A DNA stretch of 26,360 nucleotides from Lysobacterales bacterium CG_4_10_14_3_um_filter_64_11 (GCA_002782905.1 PFJA01000298.1:1-26360); one strand, 5' to 3'. Numbered from the stretch's first letter, positions 6,487 to 14,289 are shown. Translations and numbers: made by a program. The notes: a model not told the origin generated them from the sequence alone.

Positions 6487-7824
6487 GTGAGCGAAGCGGC
6501 CCCCAAACCCAACGTACAAAGTCCGATGCGCCGGGTACTGGGCAATTTTGGCTTTCTCGTGCGAGGCCGCGGCATTGCCGCGCTGATGTCGCTGGGTGCC
6601 ACTACCCTGATGGCGCGCTCACTCGGCCCGACCGAGTTCGGCATGGTGATGCTGATGCAGGCTTATACCCTGCTGATGCGCGGCATGCTCAATTTCCAGA
6701 GCTTCGAGGCAATCGTGCGCTACGGAGTGCCGGCACATGATGGCGGCGATACCCGCAGCCTTCGCCGTCTGGTGACGGTCTGCCGTCGCGTGGATCGGCG
6801 CGCCAGTCTGGTGGCAACCGCATTGGCCCTGCTGGTGGCACCCCTGGTCGGGCCATCGCTGGGCATGGATCGCAACCATGTGCTGATGCTGGCGTCATAC
6901 AGCCTGATCCTGCTGGCTTCGGGCAACGGCACCGCCAACGGCATTTTGCGCTTGTTCGACCAGTTCGACGTGCTTGGCCGGCAAATGACGATTGGCCCCA
7001 GCATCCGTTTTTTGGGGGTGGTGGTCACCTGGTGGCTCGATGGGCCGCTGGCGGTGTTCGTGGCAATCTGGGCCGTTGCCGGTGCCTGCGAGGACCTCTA
7101 CCTGAGTTGGCGGGGTGGCCGTGAATACCGGCAACGCATTGGCGCGCCAGCGGCGGGCGAGGTGGCCGGTGATGCGCATTTCGCGGAGTTTGCCGGTCTG
7201 CGCAGTTTCTTGTGGGTGACCTATTGGCAATCGAACATGGACCTGGTGCGCAAGCACCTTTCCACGTTGCTGGCCGGCTATCTGCTGGGGCCGGCCGAGG
7301 CGGGCCTGCTGCGGCTGGCGCGCGAGCTTTCCAGCTTGCTGTCAAAACCCGCCGTGCTGATTCGCCAAGTGGTGTTTCTCGACCTGACCCGCACCTGGCA
7401 TCAAGGCAGTGCCGCTTTCGACATCATCGCCTACCGTACGGCGCTGCTGGGCGGCGGCTTCGGCCTGCTGTTCGTGGCCGTCGGCTACGTGCTTGGCGAT
7501 AATCTTCTGGCGGCACTGATCGGCAAGGATTTTGTCGCCGCAGCGCCCGTGCTCACGCTGATGCTGTTGGCTGCCACCTTCGATCTGGTGTCCTCGTCGC
7601 TGCGTTCGGCGGCCTATGCGATCGGTCACGCGGCCAAGGTGTTGCGCATCTATGCCGTTTCCGCCGCCGTCTATCTGGTCGCGTTTGTCGCACTGACATC
7701 GTGGCTCGGCCTGATCGGTGCCGGTGTGGCAGCCAGCGTTGCGGCTGCTCTGCCACCGCTCGCCATGGTGTTGCTGATTCGCGGCAGCAAGCGCGGCCGG
7801 AGCGAGCTGCCACCCGCGCCATGA
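6487..7824 (+). CDS. Polysaccharide/lipid flippase (MOP superfamily, Wzx-like)
   Basis: 445-residue integral membrane protein with about 12 hydrophobic segments and few charges between them. This is the layout of the oligosaccharide flippase family in the MOP superfamily (Wzx, MurJ and relatives), which move lipid-linked glycans across the inner membrane. The N-terminal region GFLVRGRGIAALMSLGATTL then ARSLGPTEFGMVML is typical of the family (positively charged segment, then the R-x-L-G-P-x-x-F-G turn). The GTG start at 6487 follows repeat copy A and has no strong Shine-Dalgarno. It is convergent with the sphingolipid operon, stop to stop with 18 nt between. No glycosyltransferases lie nearby, so its substrate is unknown; a sphingolipid-derived glycolipid is a guess from context. 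Confidence 0.85.
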   Translation: MSEAAPKPNVQSPMRRVLGNFGFLVRGRGIAALMSLGATTLMARSLGPTEFGMVMLMQAYTLLMRGMLNFQSFEAIVRYGVPAHDGGDTRSLRRLVTVCRRVDRRASLVATALALLVAPLVGPSLGMDRNHVLMLASYSLILLASGNGTANGILRLFDQFDVLGRQMTIGPSIRFLGVVVTWWLDGPLAVFVAIWAVAGACEDLYLSWRGGREYRQRIGAPAAGEVAGDAHFAEFAGLRSFLWVTYWQSNMDLVRKHLSTLLAGYLLGPAEAGLLRLARELSSLLSKPAVLIRQVVFLDLTRTWHQGSAAFDIIAYRTALLGGGFGLLFVAVGYVLGDNLLAALIGKDFVAAAPVLTLMLLAATFDLVSSSLRSAAYAIGHAAKVLRIYAVSAAVYLVAFVALTSWLGLIGAGVAASVAAALPPLAMVLLIRGSKRGRSELPPAP

Positions 7825-7842
7825 GGGTTGTCGCGCAGGCGC

Positions 7843-9069
7843 TCAGGCGGCGGAAACCGCCTCGGCGCGAGCCTGCTGCACCGGCAGCACCACCTTGGCA
7901 AACGCGGCGATGATCTGCTCGACCTGCTCGGGCGTATGCGCCGCACTCACGCTCACGCGCAGCAAACTGCTGCCATCGGGCGATGCCGGCGGCACCATCA
8001 GGTTGGTGTACACGCCCGCTTCGATCAAACCCTGCCAGCAGGCAAACGCTTCGTCGCGCTGGCTGAAGCGCACCGCCAGCACCGGGCTGGGCACGCTACA
8101 ACCCAGTTGGAGAGCCATTTCCTGGAACGCGGCGTAAAGGCGGTTCGCGTTGGCCCAGATCCGGGTGCGCAACTCGGGGCGTTCGCGTACCTGACGCAGC
8201 GCCTCACGCGTGGTCGCAACCACCGACGGGCTGGCCGACGCGGTGAAAATGAACGGCCGGCTGGTATAGCGAATCAGTGGCAGCACCGGGTTGTTGCTGA
8301 CGCAATAGCCACCGGTTGCGCCGAGGCTTTTGCTGAATGTGCCAACGGTGAAATCGACATCGTCCTCGACCCCCTGGGCCTGCGCCACACCGCGCCCGGT
8401 AGCGCCATAGACACCCAGCGAATGCGCTTCGTCAACCAGCAAGTAGGCACCGTAGGCGTGCTTGAGCTTGATCATTTCGGCCAGCGGCGCAACATCGCCA
8501 AACACGCTGTACAGGCCTTCGACCACGATCAGCGCACGTCTTGACTGCTCGCCCAGCCGGCGCAGACGCGATTCCAGCGCGGCGGTGTCGTTGTGCCGAA
8601 AGCGGAAGATTTGCGCTCCACTCATGCGGCAGCCATCGTACAGGCTGGCGTGCGCATCGGCGTCGAGCAGCACCGCGTCACCGGCACCCAGCAAGGCCGA
8701 CAACATGCCCAGATTGGCGGCATAACCGGTGGAAAACACCATGCCGTGACGTTGCCCATAGAACGCGGCCATTTCCGCTTCCAGCGCCTGATGCAAGGCA
8801 AAACTGCCATTGGCCATGCGCGAACCGGTGGTGCCGGTACCAAACTCGTCGAGCGCTTTCTTGCCCGCAGCGATGCAGGCCGGATCGAAGGTGAGGCCGA
8901 GATAGTTGTTGGTGCCGGCCAATATCGTTTCGCGGCCCTCGATGATACCCAGCGTCGGCGATAGCAGGCGCTCGGTCACCAGACCGGTCGGGTTGCGGCC
9001 AGTGGCTGCCAGGGCATCGCGCAACGCGGCAACGGGCGCGAACTTGTCGAGCAGGCCGGGCGTGCTCAT
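7843..9069 (-). CDS. spt: Serine palmitoyltransferase (alpha-oxoamine synthase)
   Basis: 408 residues. It condenses L-serine with a long-chain acyl thioester to give 3-oxosphinganine, the first step of sphingolipid synthesis. Motifs fit the alpha-oxoamine synthase family: NNYLGLT (54-60), a PLP-stacking His140 in LDADAHASLYD, LVDEAHSLGVYG (Asp213, His216) and GTFSKSLGATGG with Lys247 as Schiff-base lysine. The following RPFIFTASASPSVVATT closely matches the same segment of soluble Sphingomonas-type SPT and argues against BioF, Kbl or HemA. Key residues sit at a constant offset of 18-19 from those of the Sphingomonas enzyme. It is the last gene of the operon, its ATG overlapping the stop of the ACP gene (ATGA), which suggests a dedicated acyl-ACP donor. 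CqsA-type autoinducer synthases remain a less likely alternative. Confidence 0.85.
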   Translation of the reverse strand: MSTPGLLDKFAPVAALRDALAATGRNPTGLVTERLLSPTLGIIEGRETILAGTNNYLGLTFDPACIAAGKKALDEFGTGTTGSRMANGSFALHQALEAEMAAFYGQRHGMVFSTGYAANLGMLSALLGAGDAVLLDADAHASLYDGCRMSGAQIFRFRHNDTAALESRLRRLGEQSRRALIVVEGLYSVFGDVAPLAEMIKLKHAYGAYLLVDEAHSLGVYGATGRGVAQAQGVEDDVDFTVGTFSKSLGATGGYCVSNNPVLPLIRYTSRPFIFTASASPSVVATTREALRQVRERPELRTRIWANANRLYAAFQEMALQLGCSVPSPVLAVRFSQRDEAFACWQGLIEAGVYTNLMVPPASPDGSSLLRVSVSAAHTPEQVEQIIAAFAKVVLPVQQARAEAVSAA

Positions 9070-9311
9070 GCCTGATCTCCGGCGAGCTTGGCGACGATCG
9101 CCGCCAAACCCGCGACCGAACGGACGTTGGACAACGTGTCGAGGTCGATGGCGATATCAAAACGCTCTTCCACTTCCATCACAAACTCCATCACCTGTAT
9201 CGACTCGAGCCCAAGACCCGAAACGAAATCGGTGTCGACGCCGAGCGTTCGACCATCGGTGATGTGCTTGCCCAGCATCGTCAACAAGGTTTGTTGTATC
9301 GAGGTAACCAT
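9066..9311 (-). CDS. acpR: Acyl carrier protein of the sphingolipid operon
   Basis: 81-residue acidic four-helix ACP. The phosphopantetheine site is GLGLESIQVMEFVMEVEERF with Ser37; the usual D-S-L is E-S-I here, as in specialised ACPs rather than the housekeeping AcpP. It would carry the acyl chain loaded by the neighbouring ligase and hand it to serine palmitoyltransferase. The start at 9311 has a clear GGAAGAG about 7 nt upstream. The gene lies 25 nt after the epimerase gene and overlaps spt by 4 nt. The symbol follows the Caulobacter cluster by position and role; this is inferred. Confidence 0.85.
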   Translation of the reverse strand: MVTSIQQTLLTMLGKHITDGRTLGVDTDFVSGLGLESIQVMEFVMEVEERFDIAIDLDTLSNVRSVAGLAAIVAKLAGDQA

Positions 9312-9336
9312 GGATTCTCTTCCAGAAAATAAGCAA

Positions 9337-10308
9337 TCACTCGCGCGGCACTGGCGCAAACAGACGCTGCGCGCCGGTGGCCAGATCGATCCGCGGCCGC
9401 CAGCCGGTAGCCGCCTCAAATGCGCGGTTGTCGCCCAGCCAATCGGCCTGCTGCAATTCACGCACTTTGCCGGCCGTCAACATCGGCGCGTAGCCGAGCG
9501 CCAAGGATAACAGGCTGTTGATCGCGCCGGCACTGCGCAGCACGCTGGCGGGGATCGGCAGCAAACGCACGGTGCGGCCGGCAACGGCACGCCCCATCGC
9601 CGGCCAGTCGTAACCACCCGGCGTGCCGTCATCGAGAGCATAGGTTTGCTGACGACAGCGCGCGGATACCAGCAGCCAGCGCTGCACGGCATCGGCAAAA
9701 TCATCGACGTGCAGCAGCGACAGGCGCTGATCGAGCGGCCCGGTTACCGGCGCGATACCACGCCGCAACCAGCGCAGCAACGGCAGCATTTCCTGATCAC
9801 CCGGGCCGTACAGGGCCGGCGGTCGGATGATGGTCCACGGCAGTTCCGGGCGCGCGTGCAAAACCCTCTCGCCTTCGTGCTTGCTCAGTGCGTAATCGGA
9901 AACGTGGGGCCGGCTGGCCGCCAGCGACGACACCAGCAACAGCGGTGGCGATTGTGGGTGGCGATGCAACGCCTCGGCAACCTGTTGCACGCCATCCACG
10001 TTGGCGGCACGAAAATCGTCGGTCACCCGGCCGCGCACACTGCCGGCGCAATACACCAGTGCCGAAACATCAGCCAGCGCATCGCGCAACCCAGCGGTAT
10101 CATCCAGACGCACCGCGATCGCTTCACAGCCAGCCAGCAATTGCCCGGCACGCGGCGAACCGGGCCGCACCAGCGCGCGCACCCGATAACCCGATTCCAG
10201 CAGGCGCGATTGCAGACGCTGGCCAACGAAGCCGGTCGCGCCGGTAAGCGCGACCAGACCCCTGCTCGAATCAGCCTTGCCGGAATCGGCGATTTTGAAC
10301 TCAGCCAT
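9337..10308 (-). CDS. cerR: NAD(P)-dependent epimerase/dehydratase-like reductase (CerR-like)
   Basis: 323-residue extended short-chain dehydrogenase. The nucleotide-binding motif GATGFVG is at 23-29, the active-site Ser at about 127-128 (LVSSLAASRP) and Tyr139-xxx-Lys143 (YALSK). IIRPPALYGPGD is the conserved substrate-domain segment. In Caulobacter a gene of this family in the same position reduces the 3-keto group of the ceramide or its precursor, and here it sits between acyl-ACP ligase and ACP/SPT. The start at 10308 overlaps the ligase stop by 8 nt, so translation is probably coupled. The reductase role is inferred from context; the family alone would allow other sugar or steroid-like substrates. 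Confidence 0.75.
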   Translation of the reverse strand: MAEFKIADSGKADSSRGLVALTGATGFVGQRLQSRLLESGYRVRALVRPGSPRAGQLLAGCEAIAVRLDDTAGLRDALADVSALVYCAGSVRGRVTDDFRAANVDGVQQVAEALHRHPQSPPLLLVSSLAASRPHVSDYALSKHEGERVLHARPELPWTIIRPPALYGPGDQEMLPLLRWLRRGIAPVTGPLDQRLSLLHVDDFADAVQRWLLVSARCRQQTYALDDGTPGGYDWPAMGRAVAGRTVRLLPIPASVLRSAGAINSLLSLALGYAPMLTAGKVRELQQADWLGDNRAFEAATGWRPRIDLATGAQRLFAPVPRE

Positions 10309-12088
10309 TCGCCTCGGCGACGGCTGGCAGCAGGTCATCGTTGACTTCGGCCCACGATTGCCGGGCGACAAAATCGCGCTTGGTCTGCGAGCGCGACAGC
10401 TTGCCCGATGAGGTGCGCGGCAGCGTGCCACTCGGCACCAGATCGACATGGCAGACGATGCCAAAGTGGATCTGGATCTGCGTCTTGATCTCATCGATCA
10501 AACGCTGCTGATTGGCCGGATTGGACTCGTGCGACTCGGTCACCAGCACCGCCATGTCGGTGCCGTCAGGGCCGGGCGCCGCGAACGCCGAGACGTGGCC
10601 ATAACGCACGCCTTCAACCTCTTCCGCCAGGTGCTCGAGATCCTGCGGCCAGATGTTGCGGCCGTTGATGATGATGACGTCTTTGTGGCGCGCGGTAACC
10701 ATCAGCCGCGCGCCGACGCGGTAGCCGATATCGCCGGTGTTGAGCCAGCCATCGGCCGTCATGACTTCAGCGGTGGCTTCCGGATCCTGGAAGTAGCCGG
10801 TCATCACGCTGCTGCCCTTGACCCAGATGTGGCCACACTGACGCTCACCCAACGCGTTGCCTTCGGGGTCGCGGATCGCCATCTGATAGCTCGGCATCAG
10901 CTCACCGCAATCGACGAACGACAAGGTGTGGTCAAGGTCACGCTGATCGAGCGGCAACGCCTTGGCCAGGCCGGTGCTGTACATCAGTTCCTTGTCGACA
11001 ACGTCGATTTCCAGCCCGGCGCCCAGCGGCGCGAAGCTGACCGCCAGCGTGCACTCGGCCATGCCGTAACAGGCAACCCAGGCTTCGGGTTTGAACCCGT
11101 TGGGCTTGAGCAACTCGGCGAACTTTTCCAGCGGTTCGGCATGGATGCGCTCGGCACCGACGCACGCCACCCGCCACGAACTCAAATCGTAACGATCGCA
11201 ATCCGACCAGCGCAGGCGCTTGGCGCACAACGCGTAACCGAACGGCGGACTGGACGAAATGGTGCCGCGATTTTCCGAGATCAGTTTGAGCCACAGGCGT
11301 GGGCGCATGGCGAACGTGCGCGGGCTGAGGTAATCGACCGACATCTGGGTTGCCAGCGGCACCAGCAAAAAGCCGACCAGGCCCATGTCGTGGTACAGCG
11401 GCAGCCATGAAACCATGCGATCGCCGTCCCTGACCTTCAGGCCGTGGATGGCGATTTCGGAGAGGTTGGCCAAGGCAACTTTCTGGGTGATCGCCACGCC
11501 GCGCGGAAAGCGCGTGCTGCCCGAGGTGTATTGCAGATAAGCCAGTTCGTCGCCATCCATCGGCAGCAGATCGCCGTCGGCTTGGGCAACGGCGTCGAAT
11601 GCCGAGGGCAAGCCGCAGCAGGTGAGATTGAGCGGTGCGGCGGCTTCCAGCAAAAAGCCGACGTGCGACTCCGGCGACACCGCCATCTGCGCGTCGCACG
11701 ACTGCAGCATGCGCCGAATCTGCTGGACGTAGGCGTTGCGGGCACCGATCTGCACGCTCGACGGCAGTGCCACCGGCACATACCCGGCATACTGGCAAGC
11801 AAAGAAGAAGCGATGGAACAGCGGATCGGTTTCACCGATGATCGCCACCCGCGAGCCGCGCGGGCAGCCAAGGCCGAGCAGCCGCCGCGCCAGGATTTTC
11901 GCCTCGTCGCGCAAATCGGCGTAACTCAGCACCGCGTGCAGTTCGCCGCGGCCATTGTAGAAGTTGTAGCCAGATTCTCCCTGCGCGGCATACTCCAGTG
12001 CTTCGACAAGACTGCCGAAACCCTGATACCGGATTGGAAGAGACCCCGTTGTCCCCGTTGGCTTCATTGGCGTAGACCTGTTAGACAT
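10301..12088 (-). CDS. aasR: Fatty acyl-AMP ligase / acyl-ACP synthetase (AasR-like)
   Basis: 595-residue ANL-superfamily adenylating enzyme. It should activate a fatty acid with ATP and load it onto the ACP encoded two genes downstream. Motifs: LQYTSGSTRFPRGVA (about 185-199, the FAAL-like form of the AMP-binding loop), SWLPLYHDMGLVGF, the SSPPFGYALCAKR stretch typical of fatty acyl-AMP ligases, TGDIGY, and the C-terminal hinge and catalytic lysine in ARHKDVIIINGRNIWPQD and LPRTSSGKLSRS. It is the first gene of the four-gene operon. The ATG at 12088 is taken as start; a TTG two codons upstream and an ATG seven codons downstream are possible, and none has a strong Shine-Dalgarno. The symbol is given by analogy with the Caulobacter cluster. 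Confidence 0.85.
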   Translation of the reverse strand: MSNRSTPMKPTGTTGSLPIRYQGFGSLVEALEYAAQGESGYNFYNGRGELHAVLSYADLRDEAKILARRLLGLGCPRGSRVAIIGETDPLFHRFFFACQYAGYVPVALPSSVQIGARNAYVQQIRRMLQSCDAQMAVSPESHVGFLLEAAAPLNLTCCGLPSAFDAVAQADGDLLPMDGDELAYLQYTSGSTRFPRGVAITQKVALANLSEIAIHGLKVRDGDRMVSWLPLYHDMGLVGFLLVPLATQMSVDYLSPRTFAMRPRLWLKLISENRGTISSSPPFGYALCAKRLRWSDCDRYDLSSWRVACVGAERIHAEPLEKFAELLKPNGFKPEAWVACYGMAECTLAVSFAPLGAGLEIDVVDKELMYSTGLAKALPLDQRDLDHTLSFVDCGELMPSYQMAIRDPEGNALGERQCGHIWVKGSSVMTGYFQDPEATAEVMTADGWLNTGDIGYRVGARLMVTARHKDVIIINGRNIWPQDLEHLAEEVEGVRYGHVSAFAAPGPDGTDMAVLVTESHESNPANQQRLIDEIKTQIQIHFGIVCHVDLVPSGTLPRTSSGKLSRSQTKRDFVARQSWAEVNDDLLPAVAEANG

Positions 12089-12143
12089 ATGCAAACGCTA
12101 AACCGCCCGTTGCGCGGCGTGGCAGCAAGGTTAATCTGAACTC

Positions 12144-12149
12144 ATCATA
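12144..12149 (-). promoter_or_regulatory. Possible -10 of the sphingolipid operon promoter
   Basis: On the minus strand TATGAT (5 of 6 to consensus) reads from 12149 to 12144, about 55 nt before the ligase ATG. No good -35 stands at 16-18 nt, so this promoter may need an activator. Confidence 0.3.
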
Positions 12150-12255
12150 ACCTTGAACGCCACGACAAAGAAACATTGTTTCAGCGTCTAGCGTTCTGCC
12201 CGTGCAAGCTCCCAGCCCGGATAGACCGGTTTCCTGCCCTTGAAGTTCCATTTTT

Positions 12256-12270
12256 CCGCACACTGTGCGG
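12256..12270. promoter_or_regulatory. Perfect 15-bp palindrome upstream of the sphingolipid operon
   Basis: CCGCACA-C-TGTGCGG is a perfect inverted repeat about 170 nt before the ligase start, inside a 494-nt non-coding gap. It is a candidate binding site for a dimeric regulator. No regulator gene is adjacent. Confidence 0.35.
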
Positions 12271-12399
12271 CACCACACAGTCGAAAGCCCTTGATGCAGC
12301 TCAAAACGCGCAGACACCCTATCACACTGAAATACTGGTGACACAATGTACAGTGTAGACTGAACGGCTGGGTTTAGCCATACCTTTTTCGAGCAGGCG

Positions 12400-12560
12400 G
12401 TCGGACGTGACGCTGATCGACTGCGGAAAAGCCGAGATGGGTCAGATTTGCCGCTCTTTCCCGTCAAAGTGCCCTGCTCACACCGCAAACGAGCAAAAAA
12501 TCTGCCTCAAACCAGTTTTCCCTCGCTCCGCTCGGTCAAGCCCGCCAACCTGCTGGCCGC
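12400..12560 (+). repeat. Dispersed 160-bp direct repeat, copy B
   Basis: Second copy of the repeat at 6245-6404, same orientation, beginning GTCGGACGTGACGCTGATCG. Identity is about 91% over the first ~116 bp and lower after that. It lies between the sphingolipid operon promoter region and the 3' end of slyD. With copy A it brackets the flippase and the four sphingolipid genes. Confidence 0.8.
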
Positions 12561-12582
12561 ACGATTGGCGGCTGCCCGCCGT

Positions 12583-13071
12583 TCAGCCATGGGCGTGGCC
12601 ACCCTCGCCATGGGCGTGGCCATGCGTGCGTTCATCGGCCGTGGCCGCTCGCACCGCGACCACCTGAATGTCGAACTGTAGCGACTGCCCGGCCAACGGA
12701 TGGTTGAGATCGACATCCACCGAGGTCAGCCCCACTTTGAGCACGGTGACCGGGCGTGGCCCGAATCGGGTTGCCAACTGCGTTTGCTGGCCCGGCTTCA
12801 AGGTTGCGGCCGCCGCGAAATGCTTTTTCGCAATGCGTTGCGTCATCGCTTCGCGGCGTTCGCCGTACGCCTGCGCTGCCGGCACTGTGACTTGGAAACG
12901 ATCGTCAACCCGATGCCCCTTGAGCGCCTGCTCCAGCCCGGGGATGATGTTGCCATGACCGATCAGCACGGCGACCGGCTCAGCCTCGAACGAGGATTCG
13001 CTCGCCTCGGGCTCGCCCACCGGAGTGACCGAATAATGAAAACGCACAACGTGATTGTCCTCGATTTGCAT
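12583..13071 (-). CDS. slyD: FKBP-type peptidyl-prolyl isomerase, SlyD type
   Basis: 162-residue cytoplasmic FKBP with an inserted chaperone (IF) domain. It catalyses cis-trans isomerisation at proline and helps folding. Its His-rich tail could bind nickel, as SlyD does for hydrogenase maturation. Visible parts: FHYSVTPVGEPEASE at the N-terminus, GHGNIIPGLEQALKGHR (38-54) as the FKBP active-site stretch, AAQAYGERREAM starting the IF insertion, NHPLAGQSLQFDIQVV closing the FKBP core, and the tail HGHAHGEGGHAHG. The ATG at 13071 is chosen because AGGA stands 5 nt upstream and it matches the usual SlyD start. It is divergent from the NlpC/P60 gene, and the two 5' ends may overlap. Confidence 0.9.
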   Translation of the reverse strand: MQIEDNHVVRFHYSVTPVGEPEASESSFEAEPVAVLIGHGNIIPGLEQALKGHRVDDRFQVTVPAAQAYGERREAMTQRIAKKHFAAAATLKPGQQTQLATRFGPRPVTVLKVGLTSVDVDLNHPLAGQSLQFDIQVVAVRAATADERTHGHAHGEGGHAHG

Positions 13072-13641
13072 GCCAGTCCTGGGTTGGACGCAAGGTGCGC
13101 CGCACAATCCGCGCATTATCCGGATCACACCACGGCAACGCCAGCCCGTGGCCGCACTGCCTCGGCATGGCTGTTGCTCAGCGTGCTGGCGGCCTGCGCC
13201 AGTGCGCCCGAAACCGGACTCCCGCCAGGCGCTCCCGTCGCCGCGACCCTCAGCGCGGCAACACAGCGCGCCAACGAGGTCACCTTGCGCGCGCTGGGCC
13301 TGGTCGGCACACCGTATGTTTACGGCGGCAACACCCCGCTCGGCGGTTTTGATTGCAGCGGTCTGGTCACCTTTGTCTACGCCGACGCGGCCGATATGCA
13401 GCTACCGCGGACCACCGCGCAGATGGCCACGATGCATGCCCGAAGCGTAATGCGCGATGCCCTGCGCACCGGTGATCTGGTATTTTTCGGCGAACGCGAT
13501 GTGCCAAGCCACGTCGGCATCTATGTCGGCAACGGCCGCTTCGTGCATGCCCCGAACGAAGGCGGCACCGTGCGTCTGGATGCGTTGAACAACCCGTACT
13601 GGAACCACAACTACCGTTTTTCGCGGCGCGTGATCGATTGA
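13036..13641 (+). CDS. NlpC/P60 family lipoprotein (putative cell-wall endopeptidase)
   Basis: 201 residues if the ATG at 13036 is used. The C-terminal half is an NlpC/P60 cysteine peptidase domain that cleaves peptide bonds in murein stems. It shows GTPYVYGGNTPLGGFDCSGL (nucleophile Cys in DCSG), DLVFF, SHVGIYVGNGRFVHAP (catalytic His and third polar residue) and a closing NHNYRFSRRV. A lipoprotein signal is clear: WLLLSVLAAC with LAAC as lipobox, so the mature protein would be membrane-anchored in the periplasm. That signal lies ~45 residues into the longest frame, and no ATG or GTG stands just before it. A TTG near 13066 or 13081 may be the true start, which would also reduce the overlap with divergent slyD. 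Confidence 0.8.
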   Translation: MKTHNVIVLDLHASPGLDARCAAQSAHYPDHTTATPARGRTASAWLLLSVLAACASAPETGLPPGAPVAATLSAATQRANEVTLRALGLVGTPYVYGGNTPLGGFDCSGLVTFVYADAADMQLPRTTAQMATMHARSVMRDALRTGDLVFFGERDVPSHVGIYVGNGRFVHAPNEGGTVRLDALNNPYWNHNYRFSRRVID

Positions 13642-13667
13642 TCGCCAGCGCTACCGGCCAGCGGATA

Positions 13668-14168
13668 TCAACGCAGGCGCTGCAAATCCGCGAGCACCTG
13701 CGCACGCGCCTCGCGAATGGCGACAGCCACCGCGCGCTCGGCCTCGGCATCGCCGTTGTCGAACGCCGCCGCGTTGCCGGACCAGGCCGCAAACAGCGCA
13801 TCGGCCCGCTCGGCGGTATCGGCCGACACCAGCGTGGCGATATCGCGGACCAAGGTCACCCGCCCCCAAATGGCGATCCGGTTGGCTTCGCTGTGCTCGG
13901 CGCCAAAAAACCGGGTGTCGGCCAGTTGTTGCACCTCGCCCAGCGCATCCAGGGCGATAAATGCCGACTGCCGCACATTGCGATGGTGCTCGGTGGTTTC
14001 ATTGCGCCAGGTGTTGTAGCCGAGACCAAACAAGGCGATGAACAAACTGACCAGCGCCAGCGCATTCTGCCGCACCAATTCGTGCACGATCGAAAAGCGC
14101 CGAGTGGCCGGGGGTATCGGCTGATCGTCGGCAAGATGGGTGGCCTGCTCGGGGGATGCGGATGACAT
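13668..14168 (-). CDS. Small single-pass membrane protein, unknown function
   Basis: 166 residues. A polar N-terminal tail (about 35 aa) is followed by one strong membrane segment, ALALVSLFIALFGLGYNTW, and then by a helical, charged domain (VRQSAFIALDALGEVQQLADTRFF; AAFDNGDAEAERAVAVAIREA) that may lie in the periplasm and resembles a coiled coil or helical bundle. I do not recognise the family. The start at 14168 excludes ~68 upstream codons that read through the palindromic repeat at 14220-14289. It is convergent with the NlpC/P60 gene (26-nt gap) and divergent from the universal stress protein gene. Confidence 0.6.
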   Translation of the reverse strand: MSSASPEQATHLADDQPIPPATRRFSIVHELVRQNALALVSLFIALFGLGYNTWRNETTEHHRNVRQSAFIALDALGEVQQLADTRFFGAEHSEANRIAIWGRVTLVRDIATLVSADTAERADALFAAWSGNAAAFDNGDAEAERAVAVAIREARAQVLADLQRLR

Positions 14169-14219
14169 GGCGTTCGCAGCGGTCAAGGTCGGTGCGCATT
14201 GTGCCGCATATCCGTTCGC

Positions 14220-14289
14220 AGGATGCGCTGAACGCGTCCACCGTGGGCGTTTCAGACGCGCCGAGTCCGGCACCGGTGCGGACTCGGCG
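14220..14289. repeat. Palindromic repeat family, diverged copy 3
   Basis: Aligns along its whole length with the 75-bp elements at 17159 and 22658, but with many changes. Both stems are kept. The first (GCGTCCA/TGGGCGT) is held by C-G and G-T replacements of pairs in the other copies. The second (CCGAGTCCG 14261-14269 with CGGACTCGG 14279-14287) is perfect. It fills part of the spacer ahead of the universal stress protein gene. Confidence 0.7.

Noticed and set aside
7843..9069. BioF (biotin synthesis) for the alpha-oxoamine synthase
   Set aside because: No other bio genes are nearby, the RPFIFTAS...PSVVAT segment fits SPT, and the dedicated ACP, ligase and reductase match the ceramide cluster.
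12081..12488. 135-codon minus-strand frame in the gap upstream of the sphingolipid operon
   Set aside because: It crosses repeat copy B, is Cys/Arg-rich, has no ribosome site and matches no family known to me. Treated as non-coding.
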